Assembly (NCBI RefSeq): GCF_014851395.1
Contig: NW_024041373.1
Location: 24,973,193-25,037,192, forward strand
Length of the DNA stretch: 64,000 nt
Direction: 5' to 3'
From: Micropterus salmoides
Lineage: Eukaryota > Chordata > Actinopteri > Centrarchiformes > Centrarchidae
Positions 22,986-37,284 of this stretch are shown here, in pieces. Position 1 is the first letter of the stretch; each line of letters opens with the position of its first letter. The translations under genes were made by a program, and so were the position numbers. The notes under the pieces are model-generated. The model did no database searches. It saw only the letters and a list, made by a program, of their open reading frames with translations, and was not told the origin of the DNA.

Positions 22986-25900
22986 AACTTATTGTTGGAT
23001 TCCAAAATAATTTATTTTTCTTTTCTTACCACATGCCACTGTAGTTTGTCTGGTGCACAAATTAAAAGCAGAGACTGATTCTGGTTATTTGTAACATTTG
23101 CATGTATGAAAAAAACAGCGGTTTACTCAAAATTTCACACACTGAATCTATCATTAAATTCATATTAGAGATGACTGCTGTGTATACAGACAAAGCTACA
23201 TGATTTAATAAGTATACACAGAATCATGAAAAGAGACTGTCTGCCTCTTTTTTTTTTTTGTGTAATAACATGATGCATTTTCCATCCAAAGACATCAGTC
23301 TGCACCTCTACCAGCTGTCATCAAGTCACACTGAAACTCAAATGTCAAACTGATCACCAAAGTATTGATCAGAGTCTGACAAACCTTTGCACTCTTCTTG
23401 ACAACCTTAAACACACAGTAGGCCTCACAGAGCAGTCTTATCTTAAAACAGAAGATTCTTCTTGCAGTTTCAGTTCAAAACCATCCGCTGCCTTATTAAA
23501 ATCCAGGTCTCTGACCAGATCACTGGAGCTAATCTGCTCTCTGAGCCAACCGGGAGGTTTCCTTCTTGGGAGAATGAAAGTTTTCCACCTACTACTTTTT
23601 TGATTCATGCAGTATAAGGCACAAAAACAACTCCCCATGTTCAGTCCATAAGTTCTCAGTCATCCTGGTTTGTTTTGTAATGCCTCCATGGCATGGATCT
23701 CATTGCCTGAACACCAGGAAACAGACGGCAACAATTGCTATAAATCCCTAGAGATTATGTCCAATAGATATTGTCATAAGGCATTTTAATGGTTTAATAA
23801 AACATTACAAACATGTTTGGGATATAGTTATTAATAGTTATTTTGAGGAAAACATTACACAAACTATCAACTGAAAAAAACAAGCTTTCCACCAGCTAGC
23901 TTTAGCATTAGCTCTGAACTCTGAAAGCTCTGCGTTGGAAGAACTATGATGTAGCTCTAACTGCTTGCTAGCTAAGCACAGAAAATTACATGATTACACT
24001 GCTAACTGTATTTAATCAACACAAACTTACTCTGTAGCTAGTCAACTGCTGTTGTTAGTTCTGCTTGTTTCTCATAGTTGGTCTTTAAATATAGCTTCAG
24101 GTTTTGTTGCTTCCACCCAAAACAGAATCTCTCTGTGCTGTTGGTTGGTCTGACTTTAGGTATTTTTAAGCACAACTAACACATTGTCACAGCCTGACAG
24201 TTTTAGCACAATTTTAACACAACGTAGAAGCATTTCAGAGGCACATAGAGAAATGAGTGTTATGGCTGCTAAAGGAGTGTTAGCTTGACAGCCCTTGGCC
24301 TAAACAGATATTGTGAATCATTAGTCTTTCCCACTTTGTCAGCACTCACATTCAAAGCTCTGTGAGTGTGAGTGCTTTAAACTGAAAACCTCTTAGGACT
24401 CTCAGTGTACTGCACATCCATGACATGTGTTTCATCATTATTTATCCATCAGAGTGAGCCACACCAGTATCCCCTAAAGCATCCTTTCACCTGCCTATCT
24501 CTTCATCTATAGCATCATAGCATTTAGCACCGTATCCACAACATTTATGATTAAATAAAGCTGATTAGTGTCTTCCTCTACTTCAATTAACAGCCATCTG
24601 GAGATTTACAAGTTCAGAGCATTTTTAAGGGTCCTGGACACTCAGTGCTCGTATGCATCTCTCAGTGATGTTATATTAAGCCATGCATCTCTGAGCACAG
24701 TAAGGCCTGTGCCCTCCTTTTGCAAACCTGCACAACCTCAATCCACAGTTAGACCATGAAGAGCCAAGGTTACTCTTCCTTCCATTTAAATGTGTGTATA
24801 TTTGTCAAAGAATGTGAATAACATTTATATTTACATTTATTAGAAATATATAGGCTACAGTAATGTATATGCCTATTTCTCTGCCACTGATGTAATCATA
24901 AAAGTTTTAATGTAATATAAGGATAAATTGAGAAAGAATGAGGGGATTGCATAAATACTGCATGCAGTGTACATTTACATTACATTTTAGGTAAGTAGAT
25001 GCCATTTTTATCCAGAGTGACATTCTGAGTGCTTGAAAGCAATCTGAGCAAAGCAAGCCCTCCTCCCTTGTTAGTAGACACACTGGAGAATTTTCAGATA
25101 TTGCAGTCTTCTGTTGTAGAAATAATAGCAATAATAATAGGAAGGAGGTCTTGGGATCTTTAATTAAAATCATAAAAGCTGTGTAAGCATTGCCATGGGT
25201 GGAAAACAATAACTAACGTAAGCAATTATTGTTTCCTCCCACTTCTCAAGACCTTTGTAATCAGGATAATATGCACATCATACATCATATCACATCATAC
25301 GCTGCAATGTTCAGTTAAATTTAATTTCTTCAGATTTTTTTGAAGGTAGAGCAGCAGGAGCTTGTTCAGCCAGGCATTTACTAATGGCAAGCACTTGTTA
25401 GGGAAACTTTTTCTGCAGGTTTTTGAGATGTCAGTTATTTGACAATGATTAGGGCACTCACAAGTGTGAGTTGTGGAGCTGTATTTCATCAGACTGGTCT
25501 GTGTTTTCTGCTCTGACCTGTCTGCCTTCCTCTCAGTGCGCCTCTCAGGCTGGAAAAGGGAGCCTGTCTGTCAAACAGCTACTGAGCTGTGAGGATCAGC
25601 ACATCCACATCCTGGATGCTGAAAAACAATACTTCCAGCCTGTCATAAACACACCTGGCATGCTGGTATTTTTTGTGACTCTAGCCTTCTGAAGCCAATC
25701 CAGTCAGAAAATGTCGGTCACTAGCTCATTCTACTGCTTGTAAAATGTGCTGTGTATATCTGGTATTTGTCTAGAAATAGTGCATGTGTGGGCATGGCAA
25801 CACAGACGTTAAAACACAAACACATGTACAATACAGGCTAATCCAATGCAAAAGTACCACAATAACATATTTTGTGAAGCTGATGATGCTGATGTATTGT

Positions 25901-26359
25901 TGTCAAGAGGAATAGGGTCAACTTGGGCTGAATATTGTGTTGGACCGCATCATATAATCATTGTTATAATGTATGACACCACACTGACACAATAACAGTA
26001 TTTGTTTCAGGGGTGATAGAACATTATGATGCAATTCAAATTAATCAGACGTCTGTGTTCTTATGCAAGCTACCTGTTCATCTGGCAACTTTTAGATGCT
26101 CCTTACTTGCAAAAAGTCACAATAGATTGTTATTGCATTATTTAACAGATAGATGCATAGAAAACATCAGACAAGTGCATTTTAGAAATTTCCCTTGTGT
26201 TTGCTTCCAAACACACAAAAACAAAAATCCATTACATTGCAAAGATAAAAACATTCAGAAACCCCACAGAGAAACTAAAGAGTAAAAAAACATTTAAGCT
26301 CAAGTTCCTAATTATGTCCCTCTGCACTAGGCTTCTGCTCTTGAGCAGAGGGAGGAACC

Positions 26360-26390
26360 GAGGGGGGAGGGGGGAGGGGGGAGGGGGGGA
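26360..26390 (+). repeat. G-rich minisatellite
   Basis: About four copies of AGGGGGG. Closely spaced runs of six or more G could form a G-quadruplex on the plus strand, within CNTNAP intron 1. Confidence 0.85.
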
Positions 26391-27289
26391 CTGACCCTTT
26401 ATGCTTCATGCAGGAAAATGTTTCTTGTTGGTGCTGCTTGTGTTCAGTGAAGTTTACTCATTACCTCACCCACATCATTTAGAACAAGGACACTGAAAAT
26501 CATAAGGGCAGTGCGCTCCTCAACACAACTTTACTACTTCTCCTTATGAGCAGCACTAAAATTTTAGCTTTATGCAAGCACGAAGCTTCCAACCATTTAT
26601 TTTAGAATAGCCGCCAATTAAAAAATACATGGTCACATGTATTTTACATATTATTCTACTATGTTGATTACTGCAAATCCTTTTGACTCTAAATTTGTCC
26701 GGTTTAACTTTCATCCCATCTACACATGCAAAAAACTGAAAGCCACAGCAGTGTTGGAAAGGTTATCTGTCCCATGAAGAGAAAATTACAGAATTTAATT
26801 GCTGATCTGGTAGCAACAATACTACTGACATTGTGCCATTGAACAAGGGATTTCCTGGCTTAATGCAGGGGTGGGAGAGCTTGTTGTTGATCACTGTTCA
26901 ATATTCATCATTTGAAGAACATTAAGCTCATTAAAACACCAAATCCAATGCCTTATTTGTTGAACGTCTTCAAAAGAGCTGGTAGCCAACATGCTGAAGA
27001 ACATGGAAATCACAGGAAAAATTAATGTTCACCCCATCCTTAAGAAAAAAAAAAAAATCACATTTTAAAAGTGAGACAGCGAGTTGAAAAAAATGTTTTA
27101 AAAACACTGCAACACTGCATTGTACCACCAGAAGAAGTGAAAACAACAGTACGGTGAGGACTGCACCTCTTAATCCATGCTGTTGAGGCCAGGTGAAATC
27201 CACCTTTGGTACAACAAACGTCCCTGCACTCATTTAGCCTTCACTGGCACTGCAGTAGCCTAAATTATACATAAACATCAACGACAGAC

Positions 27290-27290
<1 letters not shown>

Positions 27291-27327
<37 letters not shown>
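27291..27327 (+). repeat. (GT)n microsatellite
   Basis: Uninterrupted GT dinucleotides, about 18 units. Confidence 0.97.
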
Positions 27328-27328
<1 letters not shown>

Positions 27329-29264
27329 TGCAGGTCAGTGACACGTGACCACCTCATTTCACTGCCAACACTAGTGCTGCAGTCATACTTCATTACAGCT
27401 TTGTGTTACAGCCTCTGTCCTGAGGAAACACTAATCACCTGTTGAACAGTTCTGCACTGATAATCAACACCTCCTTCTGTATTACTGCATTGATTCCCGG
27501 TTCAGTAATGCACAGGTAGATCAGTGCACAGGCTAAGCCACTGATCAGCACTTCTGTAGCTGGCAGGTGTTCAGTGACACACGCAAACACATTTCAGAAG
27601 AGACCTGCTGACATCAGGGACTGAACCCAGACTTTGTGTTAAAGGGACAGACTCCTAAAACTTCACCTTGTTGCCTCTAGTGTACAGCTAGTGTTTTGGT
27701 CCAAGGTCCCCTGCATCAACATGTTCTTAAAAATTTAAATCTGCTTCACCGACATCCAACATTAAATAACATATTGTACAAGTGGTACAATCCCTGAAAG
27801 TGGATGTTTGCATTAAACTTATGTAAATCTTTGATGAATAAGCATTTTAAAAATAAACCAATGAGTTTATGTTGATTTTCATTAGAAATACTACTCTGAG
27901 AAACAGCTTAATATTTTAATTATGATAAAAGCTATTATGCAGGACTCTGGCTGTAGTTTGTGTTACAGTTTGTTTGAGCTCAGCATAACATTTCTATAAA
28001 TATGCAAAGCTTTGCTTATGCATATTTAACAACATTTCCCTCTGTGGAGAGGAATTTACATGGATGCTGCGACGGTGGCACAGACATTTTTTTTTAAATA
28101 GTTTTGAAGAACAGTTCAGTTTTTGGAGAAGTATTATAGTATGCAGGTGTTGAAAAATCATTTCAGCATTTTCATCACATCTACTATACCACTCAACCCA
28201 GAAGATCAGACGGTGTATGAATTTAGACTTTGTATGGATCCTCATCGTTTTCATGTTTTATATGACATTAATTTGAGCAGACAGATATATTTCTCATTAT
28301 TGCATTATGGGAGGGGAACCTCTTATGCTTAATCATCTCAGTGAGTGCATGTGCCGCCAAGGCAGTCAGTGCTTTGACAGATTTTATGATCATTACAAAC
28401 AATGCTCTGGTGTGATTGGTACTTAGTATGCATGATACAGAGAAGGATGAGAATCACAACAAAAACAATTACAATGATGTGAGTTGTGCTTAATGTGGCT
28501 AAATACACTAATAGTATCAGTCTATTGGGGCCACAGGATGTGCGAGTATTCTCAACTGTGACCTGTAGACTTGTCATTGAATCCCTGCCAGCTGCAGGGC
28601 TGCTGTTCTGAAACTGACCTGAAGCACCATAAAAACGAGGTGAAAAGGGAGAAAGTTTCAGGAAATCTCTACTACTGGAGGAACTGCAGGTGCGCTCTCT
28701 TCATTCTGTGCTATCTCTTCCGTCTCATTAACTCACACATTAAATTGCTCATCAGATACCTTATCTCTGTTGCATCTTAAAGTTTTGGCTTCGACTCAGC
28801 TTTGTCCTGCGGTGTTCAATGTCAGCTACAGTCTTTAATACCAATGGCTTTTTGCCTGCTCTCACACTTACCAAGACACTGCATCTGATCTAATTGTCCC
28901 TTGTGGCGTCCTGGGGTGTAAGAGGGAACAGATGGCAATTTACAGTCTAAAGAATATGGCGACAGCTCCAGTATGTATATGTTTTGTTCACTTATGCCCA
29001 GGACTCCTCAAGAAGCCCCAGAAGTAGATTCTGGCAACTACAGAATTATAGATTAGCTGTCTGCTGAATTCTGAATGCACCATATTGGCACTGTTGCTCT
29101 AAAATATGTAGAGACAGCCCCAACTGTCACTGGCATCCATTCAAGCTACATAAAGTATTTGACAAGTCAACATTTGAAAACTGAGGGTGATTATGTTCAT
29201 TGATCAAAAATAATACACAAGAGTCTTATAAATACACAGTATACTGTCAACTGATTGGGTTTCA

Positions 29265-29430
29265 GAGGACAGGCAGCACAGTGATCAATTGATCTTTCTA
29301 CCTGGTTGCTGGTTCAATTCCTGGCAGCAACCAGAGTGTTGAGCTGCCCAACACATCTGCTACATGTTCTTAAGCAAGGCAATGAAACCTCGATGACTTG
29401 CAGGAGGAATTGTAGGGGGCAGGGACTGTG
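29265..29430 (+). repeat. tRNA-derived SINE remnant
   Basis: A B-box-like GGTTCAATTCC at 29311-29321 follows a degraded A-box region around 29270-29285. Downstream, CTTAAGCAAGGCAATGAAACC matches the body of the SINE at 38042-38268 (CTTGGGCAAAATACTGAACC). An old, diverged copy of the same or a related SINE. Confidence 0.5.
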
Positions 29431-29469
29431 TGTCTGTGTAACAAATGGGGGAAGTATAGATGGATCAAT

Positions 29470-29866
29470 TCCATGTCTTCTTCTTCTTCATATACTTAAA
29501 ATACATCATTTTGATCATCATCATCTCCTTCTTTACTATCATCATCATCATCTTTTTCCATTTTCTTCATTATTATGTTCTTCTTTATCATCATGTCATC
29601 AAAAGCAGGTTGGCATTATCATCTTCATCTTCTTGTTGTTTCATCATCCTCGTCTTCATCCTCTTCCTACTCATAATCATGTTAATCTCCATTTGCATCA
29701 CCTCTTTCTTCTTCATCATCATATTCTTCTTCTTCCTCATCTTCTTTATCTGCTTCTTCATCCACTTTTCCATTATATTCATCATCTTCCTTATCAACAT
29801 CATCATTATCACCCTATTCTTCTCAATCATCATCATCCTCACTGCGATCATCTTCTTCTTCCAATA
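29470..29866 (+). repeat. TCATCT/CTTCTT-rich simple-sequence tract
   Basis: Nearly 400 bp of imperfect TCT, TCA and ATC triplets with few purines. It creates long open frames on both strands with absurd composition (Leu/His/Ile-rich on plus, Met/Lys/Glu-rich on minus). It is low-complexity DNA, not a gene. Confidence 0.85.
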
Positions 29867-31204
29867 GAGGCCAGCCAGTTAATTTACAGTAAAAATGAAA
29901 CTTCAATCGTTCTAATGTTGATGCAAGTCATTTTACTTGCACCCTCACTGGGAGGTCAATGGTCGGGTCCGATATCATAGAAGCATTCCTGTAGCTTGTA
30001 GAGATTCTCATGCATTGCTCAAGAACTTCAGTGGGGAGGATGCTTTCCACCATGAGTGTTTGAATCCTTATAGCTGAAGTGCCATTACTCTGCTCACTAT
30101 TGTACCTGCAGCCAGTGTTGTTTTTGTTCACTCAAAACCAGGACCCACAGAGATGCAGACTGACAGAGCACCATGACCTTACCAGAGTCTGACAGATTCT
30201 TGGACCCAACTACACGTCATCTGAGATGATGACAGGGCCATGTGATGAATGAGTGTGTGTTTAGGGAGCCAGAACTCCAGTGGGACTGGCCTTCAGCAAA
30301 TATCAATGCATCACAAACTCAGATGGATGGACTGCAGGCCTCAGTTTTATCACTTAACTACTTGTCTCTGGGTTAATAAATCTAGATTCCTGACTGACGA
30401 TTACAAGTTTACCCCGATGGCCGCTGCTGCCATACTGTAGCCTTGACTTCATCAGATCGCATTCATGGCTGCCCTTCTCTGAACACATATTTTCATAAAT
30501 GACACTAAAGAAGAAATATAGACGGGGTTTCTCCTCAGCTTCCTCTCACTTTTCTCATCTCCGCTGTCACAAACTCCAGTGTCTCATGAATCATAAAGGA
30601 CAGCGAGGTTTTGCGGTGAAATGCAACACATTTGCAACACAAATAAAACACATTCACACAATTAGATTTATGTTCCTCTCAAGACATCCAACTTCTTGAA
30701 AAATCTTAATTGCTGGTTTTCTGGTTAATACACAAAGAACTGTTCCTCTGGGTCTGGAGGAAGAACAGGAGACATTTACTGATCTTTCACATCTCTCATC
30801 AACAGCCATCACTGTCTGATGAACCAAAGAATAACTTGCATCATCATTATCACCTGGGTGATGAAACCAGAAGGAAAATCACATGTTCTGCAAGAAGCAA
30901 TATCCTGTCATTAATAACCCACTGCTTGTATCTAAACTACGCACAAAAGTAATGAAATTTGTGTTTGTGAGATTATTTCTTCTGTTATAAAAATGCTTCT
31001 TGGCAATGAATCTTATACCATTGGAAAGCCTGTTTTTGTCCCTTTAAATGGTGCCACATTTGTAAGGAACATGAAAAACTTCTCTGACAATGCCAAACAG
31101 CTTTTTGTTTTTTTTTGCTGTTGACTCGTAATTAGTAGATTGGACGTCTGTTCGGAAGTCTGAAGAAATGAGACATACTGGCAATTTAACAATTTAATCA
31201 TTTA

Positions 31205-31325
31205 ACAAACGCATGTGGAAGAACCATACACTGCCACACCAGCCTGGTACCTCCTCCTCATGCTGGTTACCAGCCTGGTCACACACTGCTGTGGGATGGC
31301 TTCCCATTCTTCAACCGGCATTTTT
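31205..31325 (-). pseudogene. Tc1/mariner transposase C-terminal fragment
   Basis: The minus strand reads MPVEEWEAIPQQCVTRLVTS and then MRRRYQAGVAVYGSSTCV. This is the extreme C-terminus of a Tc1-type transposase, whose family pattern is W-x-x-I-P, then L-x-x-SM-x-R-R, then G-x-x-T. The catalytic domain is absent on either side. It comes from a different family from the intact element at 42656-44526, whose C-terminus ends GASTKY. Confidence 0.65.
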
Positions 31326-32827
31326 CGTAAGCATAGAAATAACAAATAGTTATTATAATAATTCTACCAATATAATTTGGTAGGAATAATCTACCAAACA
31401 CAAATCTACTTTTTGTATGTAGTCATTATGTAACATTTTAAAATACAAATTCTGTAATATTAAGCTGAACTTTAAATTAACCTGAAGCTCAAAAGAAGAC
31501 TCAAGAGTTTACAAGATGCAAGATTAGATTTTTGTTTTTAATGAAGACTTCCAATTTTTTCCTGTGTGGGGTGGATGATAGGTAGAAGAGCATGACATAA
31601 AAAGACTCAAATCACCTCAAGCACAGCAAGTTTCAACCAACCAATTATAGCTTCATGATTGTGGGTATGAATTTCTTTTTGGGGTTGAACAAAATGAATG
31701 ACAGCAGATATGATCTTCTAGCAGACATGGTATTTGGAGCTCTGCTGTCTGTGTGCAGACACCATCAGAGAGAGCTAGAATCTAGATGATTGGCACAAAA
31801 TTAAAAGCACTTTTATTAATCACACACTCCCAATATTCCCTCAGAGTCTCCTAAATCGGATGCAAGCTGATTTCTAAAAGACTTCATGTTCCAGTTAATG
31901 AAAATGGATTGGTAGTTAACGATACCATAGTTTATTAATTCATCCCTTCCTACAAGGGGCATAGACCACACAGCTGCAGGGCAGTGCTGCTGAAGCTCGT
32001 GGGGATTCAGAGTTTTGCTCCAGAACACTGCAGGAGGTAAAAGCTTGAGCCTGGATTTCTCTGCTCACTTACTCATAGGTAGCTGCTCCCGCTGTGATTT
32101 CTGTCAAGGTGCTCGACCAGGCCACTGTCATGACATTTTATAAAATGAACGTTTGATGTCTTGAAATGCATTGTGCTCCCTTCATGAAAGGATTACAGGA
32201 TAGACATACAAAAGTCTCACATTGAAATGGAGCCACTTGTGTTCAACTCCTGCAATCGATGTTTATCTCAGGCAAAGCACAATAAGTCTTTCTTTTGTTC
32301 ATTTGAGGAAAAACCTGTCACTTAAATTGGCTTTGTTTTGCTAATGATGTATATAGTATCCTCTTTTCTTTAAATTACTTATTTATACTGTGCTTCCATT
32401 CATGTACTTATGCTGCTCTAATACTTTAATTTCCCTGCATGTGATCGATGTGCATCTTATTCTTAGTGTTAGCTGTCATAGATGGACTCGAATCATAATC
32501 CTAACTAACCACGCAACAATGTATTTACACTGGGCAGCTTTTCAATATTATACTATTTAAAAATATACTAAAAACATGATAATTTAGTCTCTTGTTGTAT
32601 AATAAACACACCAGAATCTACAGTTCAGCATCCATCAGCCTACAATTCCCACCACAAACCAGCTCACTCTAAAGCTAACAACACTTCTTCTGTCTCTTCT
32701 CTCTCTGGATGCAGAACCTATTGAGTTTTAACTTGAACCTCTCTCCTTGGAAACTGGTGACTGAGTGGTGAATCATTCGTTATCTAAACACAGCATGTGC
32801 AAAAGCACACTAACCACATTAGTAGGC

Positions 32828-32830
<3 letters not shown>

Positions 32831-32868
<38 letters not shown>
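32831..32868 (+). repeat. (GT)n microsatellite
   Basis: About 19 GT units followed by a short C-rich run. Confidence 0.97.
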
Positions 32869-34759
32869 ACGCACCCCCCCACCCACCCAACAGTGGTGCT
32901 GCTTAGCATTCCCTTGCTGTGCTCAAGCTATGTTCACATGTGGCTATTCGCTCCTTATCTCAGGATGCACACAATCAGACACAAACAGGCACACACCCAA
33001 GCACACGGATAAACACACAGGCACATATGCACTGACACACAAATTCAGAGAGCAGTCATTAGGCTGCGATTAGAACATACAGTCCACTGACTCCAAATCA
33101 GCTGAGAGAAGAGATAACAATCCCATGGAGGACTTATGCAACCACACCAGAGAAAACCAAAAGTCTCATGTGCCTCTTTTATGTGTCTAAAGTTGTGTGT
33201 GAATTTTCTCAGCCAGACACAGCAGCCTGGAAGCGCACTTTGCCTCTTCAGAAGCACTTTCTGTATGTCAGCAGTTAGGAGCGCTTTGCGTGATTGCATA
33301 TGCATTTGAGGGATCATTGTGCAGATAATTGGAGGAGATGTGGCTGTGCGTTCACAGTTGGACTTAGTATGTTCGCACAATTTGTTCCAATTTTTGTGTT
33401 CTGCACTTAGTGGACATGCATGCCTACAGTTTACCTCCACAGATGTTAACACGTACAGTATTTTGGCTGATAGATCTCTCCTCAGGACTGTGTGGGCGTA
33501 GACAGACTGTCTAAACGATTATTCTCATATTCTCTTATACACTTGCTCATGTTAAGGTCCAGTCACAAACAACAGAGTGGCTTTTAGAAATATTTGGTCC
33601 TAGAGGCTTGGTGATGTGGTGACTACTTACAGTGCTAGTTGGCGAACTACTGTGGCTGGCAAGGTAACCACTGTCCTGCTAATTAGCCAGAAACATGTTA
33701 GTACTAGTCAGTGACAACTTACATCTTTATCATTCTTATTAGTACATGAAGTATAAATGATCCAGCATAGCCCAACTTTAATCTGAGCTGAGGTTCAACT
33801 AGCCAGAATAACTGAAAACACCTGTGTGGGTTTGTAGGACCTTTTAGTTAATATAAATAAATGAATAAAAATAACTACAACACATGTTTGGAGAGAAAAG
33901 GTGAGCACAATATCTGACTGTTTTATAAGACTAAAGAAAAAGGATCATTATAATTAAACATGAACATGACGTGTAATGCCAAATCACTGTTGGTTGACAC
34001 ATGCACTCTTTTGATGACATGTTCACAGTTTTCATTTGGCTGCATTCACTCAGTGTTCTAATGAGACATCAGCCATATCAACACCATCTCCTCCCTCCAC
34101 CTGCAGAGTTTCTGCTGGCTTTCTTGCTCGGTCCTGCTCAGCTCTCTTCCACAACCATAACTCCAATAAAGGGCAACGTTCTGCAGCATATTATGTCTTT
34201 TTGAGCCATACCGATAAACAGCAATTAAGCTCTCCTACATTCGCAGACTGCACATGAAGGCAGTCACAGGTGCTGACTGAGCTGCTGCTTCAGTGTGTCA
34301 GTAAATAAATCACACACAGATTGCAAACATAAATAAAACTCACAGCACAAATTCACTCTGTTTTCATGTGGGTAAATTTGGCCCAGAGAGATACAAATAC
34401 CTACAAATGGTGGACATTATGAGTCTTGCTAGACTTAAAACATGAACACACTGTTCAAGTCAGGCATTTAACTTTGCAATTGATGAAGAGGCAATGAAAA
34501 AAGGATCTCTCCCAATCCCCAGCCCTCCCACCTGCATTATTAATAATACATGCCTTTGTTGTGTGATATATTTCCTCCTCTCCAGATGTTTCTGTTGAAT
34601 GCCAGCTCTAATTATCTAGTGTAGGTGTCCGGTTCCTTGGTTCATAACGAGGTTATCAGCAAAGGCTCAGCCCATTTCGTAAATTGATTTTTATTTGTAT
34701 CTAATCTTTATCAAAACATCTTTGCATGGCAACCAGAGAATGGTTAAAGTTAGGGAAAG

Positions 34760-35170
34760 ATTGTGGTCATGTCTGTCTAGCTGTCCCTCCTCTCCAGGTA
34801 CATTCCCTTTACCCCAGGATCCCACATTGCCATTTTACACCCATGCACCAAATGCCCTCAGACTTTCCCTCTGTTCCCACACACCTGTTCCCACTTCCCT
34901 CATCTGCTCTGCAGTTGCACTGCCTTCCCCAACAACCTCCTCACCTGCATCTCATTCCCTCATCAGCCTTATACTCCCCCATTTTTATTCATTCACTGCC
35001 AGGCCATCAAAGTTGCCATGTGCTTGATATCTTTGATTTCGGGCCACTAAAACCTGAACCTTTTGCTGCTTTACCTGTCTGTCTGCTAACCTGCCTGTCA
35101 ACCTGCCTGTCTACCTACCTGTATCTGAGCCTGCCTGTAATCATTTTTCTACAACTCCACATTTGAAATA
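34760..35170 (+). repeat. LTR-like fragment (decayed)
   Basis: A pyrimidine-rich stretch with CACCTGCATCTCATTCCCTC, CATCAGCCTTATACTCCCCC and a final AAATAAATCATTGAACTGTG. This looks like the U3-R-U5 course of a teleost Ty3/gypsy LTR. The middle carries imperfect CCTGCCTGT repeats (35070-35140). No gag or pol is nearby. Confidence 0.35.
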
Positions 35171-37284
35171 AATCATTGAACTGTGCCTGCTTGGTCACCT
35201 TCATCTGCATTTCAATCCTATCCCTGTTCCCTGTATTCACAGCATGCCAGAATGCCAGCTTCCTGCATGGCATTTGCTACATGCTCATTAACCACCCTGA
35301 CTGCCACACCCTGATGTGTTATATACAGCACAAAACTTACTGCATTGGATGTAATTTGAGAGGTGCCCATTTGTCCAATATCATAGTACATCCTAGAGTT
35401 ACTGGGCTGAACATACCCAGATATAATTTACATATTCTCCAAAAATGATTGTTGCCAACCACCAATCAGCATGCGTGTAATTTTAACTTTGTGTAATTTG
35501 ATGCAAATACATTGTGTTTGTGGTATAGTAGTGTTGTAGTAGTGCTCTCTAGTTGATGCTGTCATCCAGAACAACAACACATGAGTTAGTATTTTTTTTT
35601 CTTTTCCTTTCTTGAGGATCCTTGTGACAGACTTGTTGGCCATTAGAGGGCTCAAACCCGTCACAGAATGTTCTCTCTAGCTACTTTCCCAAATGTTTCC
35701 CGCAAATAAGTACACTGCTGCTACAGTCCTTAGCAGGGTCACTGTGACCGAATGCAGAAACACAAACATCTGCCCTCTTACGACAGTTTTACCTCCTTTA
35801 TTCACTCTGACAAATAGCTTGAATCAGACCTTGCCTATGGCACTGGCTCAGCACTAACACAAAGTCAAATAAAAGTACAGAGAGGTCCGGGCATCAGAGA
35901 TAATTAAGTGGATGATGTATCGTATGTTTGCTGTCTAAGAGGGCAAAAAAGGGTTTCAAGGATTATATATTGATTTGAGACAGACAGCTGCATTTTCTTT
36001 TCTTTTGGTTATGGTTTTTGATAGGTACTCCGAGTCTAAACCATTCCTTCAGAGCAAAGAAATCTCTTTATCTCATTTATTGTACCCTTTCAAAGCCCAT
36101 AATGTCAGTGTGTCTCTCTCCAGTAGCTGTTGTCTGTCATGGGGAATATGAATTTGACGTGGTGATATCTACCATTTATCTGTCTGTCCCCACTCTGCCC
36201 ACACTGAATCCTTCGTGGCATTTGATTTCCTCAAATGTTTAATAAATCGTATTTGCCCAAGCATGCTGACTCAGAATACATTTTAATACATCAGCATCAT
36301 GATAGAAAAACATTTACCCTCTGACAGAGAGAACAGTATTGTCACTGGTGTACCAGCGTTTGGCACATGCAAACAGCTCTTAGACAAATTGATCCTTTTA
36401 TTGACATTTTCATTAACATAGTGCAGGATCTAGGATGGAACATGAATTATGCTTTTGTGACTGAGGCTTTTTAAGGAAGTTTCTGATTAATTGCAGTTAG
36501 CCAATTAACTGGTAACACAGATTTTACAGATACAGCTTATATTCCATGCTGTGCCAAATCACCAATCGTAAAAAATGTATATGCAGAAAAAAATCAACAC
36601 ATGTGAAATCATTTCGCAAAAGAGAATTCAAGAAAAGAAAAATCAAGTTGACAGAGAAAAAGGTATTTTGGTATAAACTTTGCTTTTGACTGCAGTAAAG
36701 CAGAAACAGGTGAACAGTTTTTGTCCTCTCGCACGTCAATTTCTTCTATGAACAACACTGAATTCCTTTCGGTCACTAACATCAGCATCAAAGCTCTGAG
36801 AAGAAATATTTATGAATAGTTAAATTACATATAACCTTGTCTAATAAGAATGATGCCCTGTTCACATTCATACTTCAAAGTGCAACCCCAATCTCTGCAT
36901 CCTGTTTAACTCCACTGGAGCTGGTGTGGCTCGGGTGCCTTGCTCAAGGGCAACTGTTTAATAGTAAGAGTGAGAGAAAAGTGTTTCTCATTGAATTTCC
37001 CCTCCTAGTTGCTTCCTTACATGACTCACACTGCCCCATTGAAGAGTGGTGCATGGAAATCTGTGCATAGAATGTAAAGAAATCAGTGAAAAGATATTGC
37101 TGTGCATGTTGGAAATCCCAAAATGCAGATACCTGTACGAGCTCAGTGACTCCTACACTTTTTCATGCTACAGAAGGCACTTTTACAAATGTTTCAGATT
37201 AATGTAAACTGATCAGCAATAGATCCACAACCTCACAGCTGATTACTACTAAGTCATCCACAATAAAAATGTCACTTTACTCAC

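Larger units (their letters stand above)
20757..37284 (-). other. intron 1 of the CNTNAP gene
   Basis: About 16.5 kb, typical of the long first introns of CNTNAP genes. It contains a 5'-truncated LINE (22305-22985), a G-rich minisatellite, two TG repeats, a SINE remnant, a TCATCT-rich tract, a Tc1 transposase tail and an LTR-like fragment. The stretches 22990-26350 and 31330-34750 hold nothing I can name. Confidence 0.85.

Noticed and set aside
29306..29980. 224-codon plus-strand ORF and overlapping 135- and 86-codon frames
   Set aside because: Produced by the TCATCT/CTTCTT simple-sequence tract; the peptides are low-complexity His/Leu/Ile or Met/Lys strings with no family match.
32765..33073. 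102-codon ORF with a poly-Cys/Val run
   Set aside because: Encoded by a GT microsatellite.
34695..35166. 110- and 146-codon ORFs
   Set aside because: Pro/Leu/Ser-rich frames from a pyrimidine-rich LTR-like stretch; two frames are open at once and neither has a domain.
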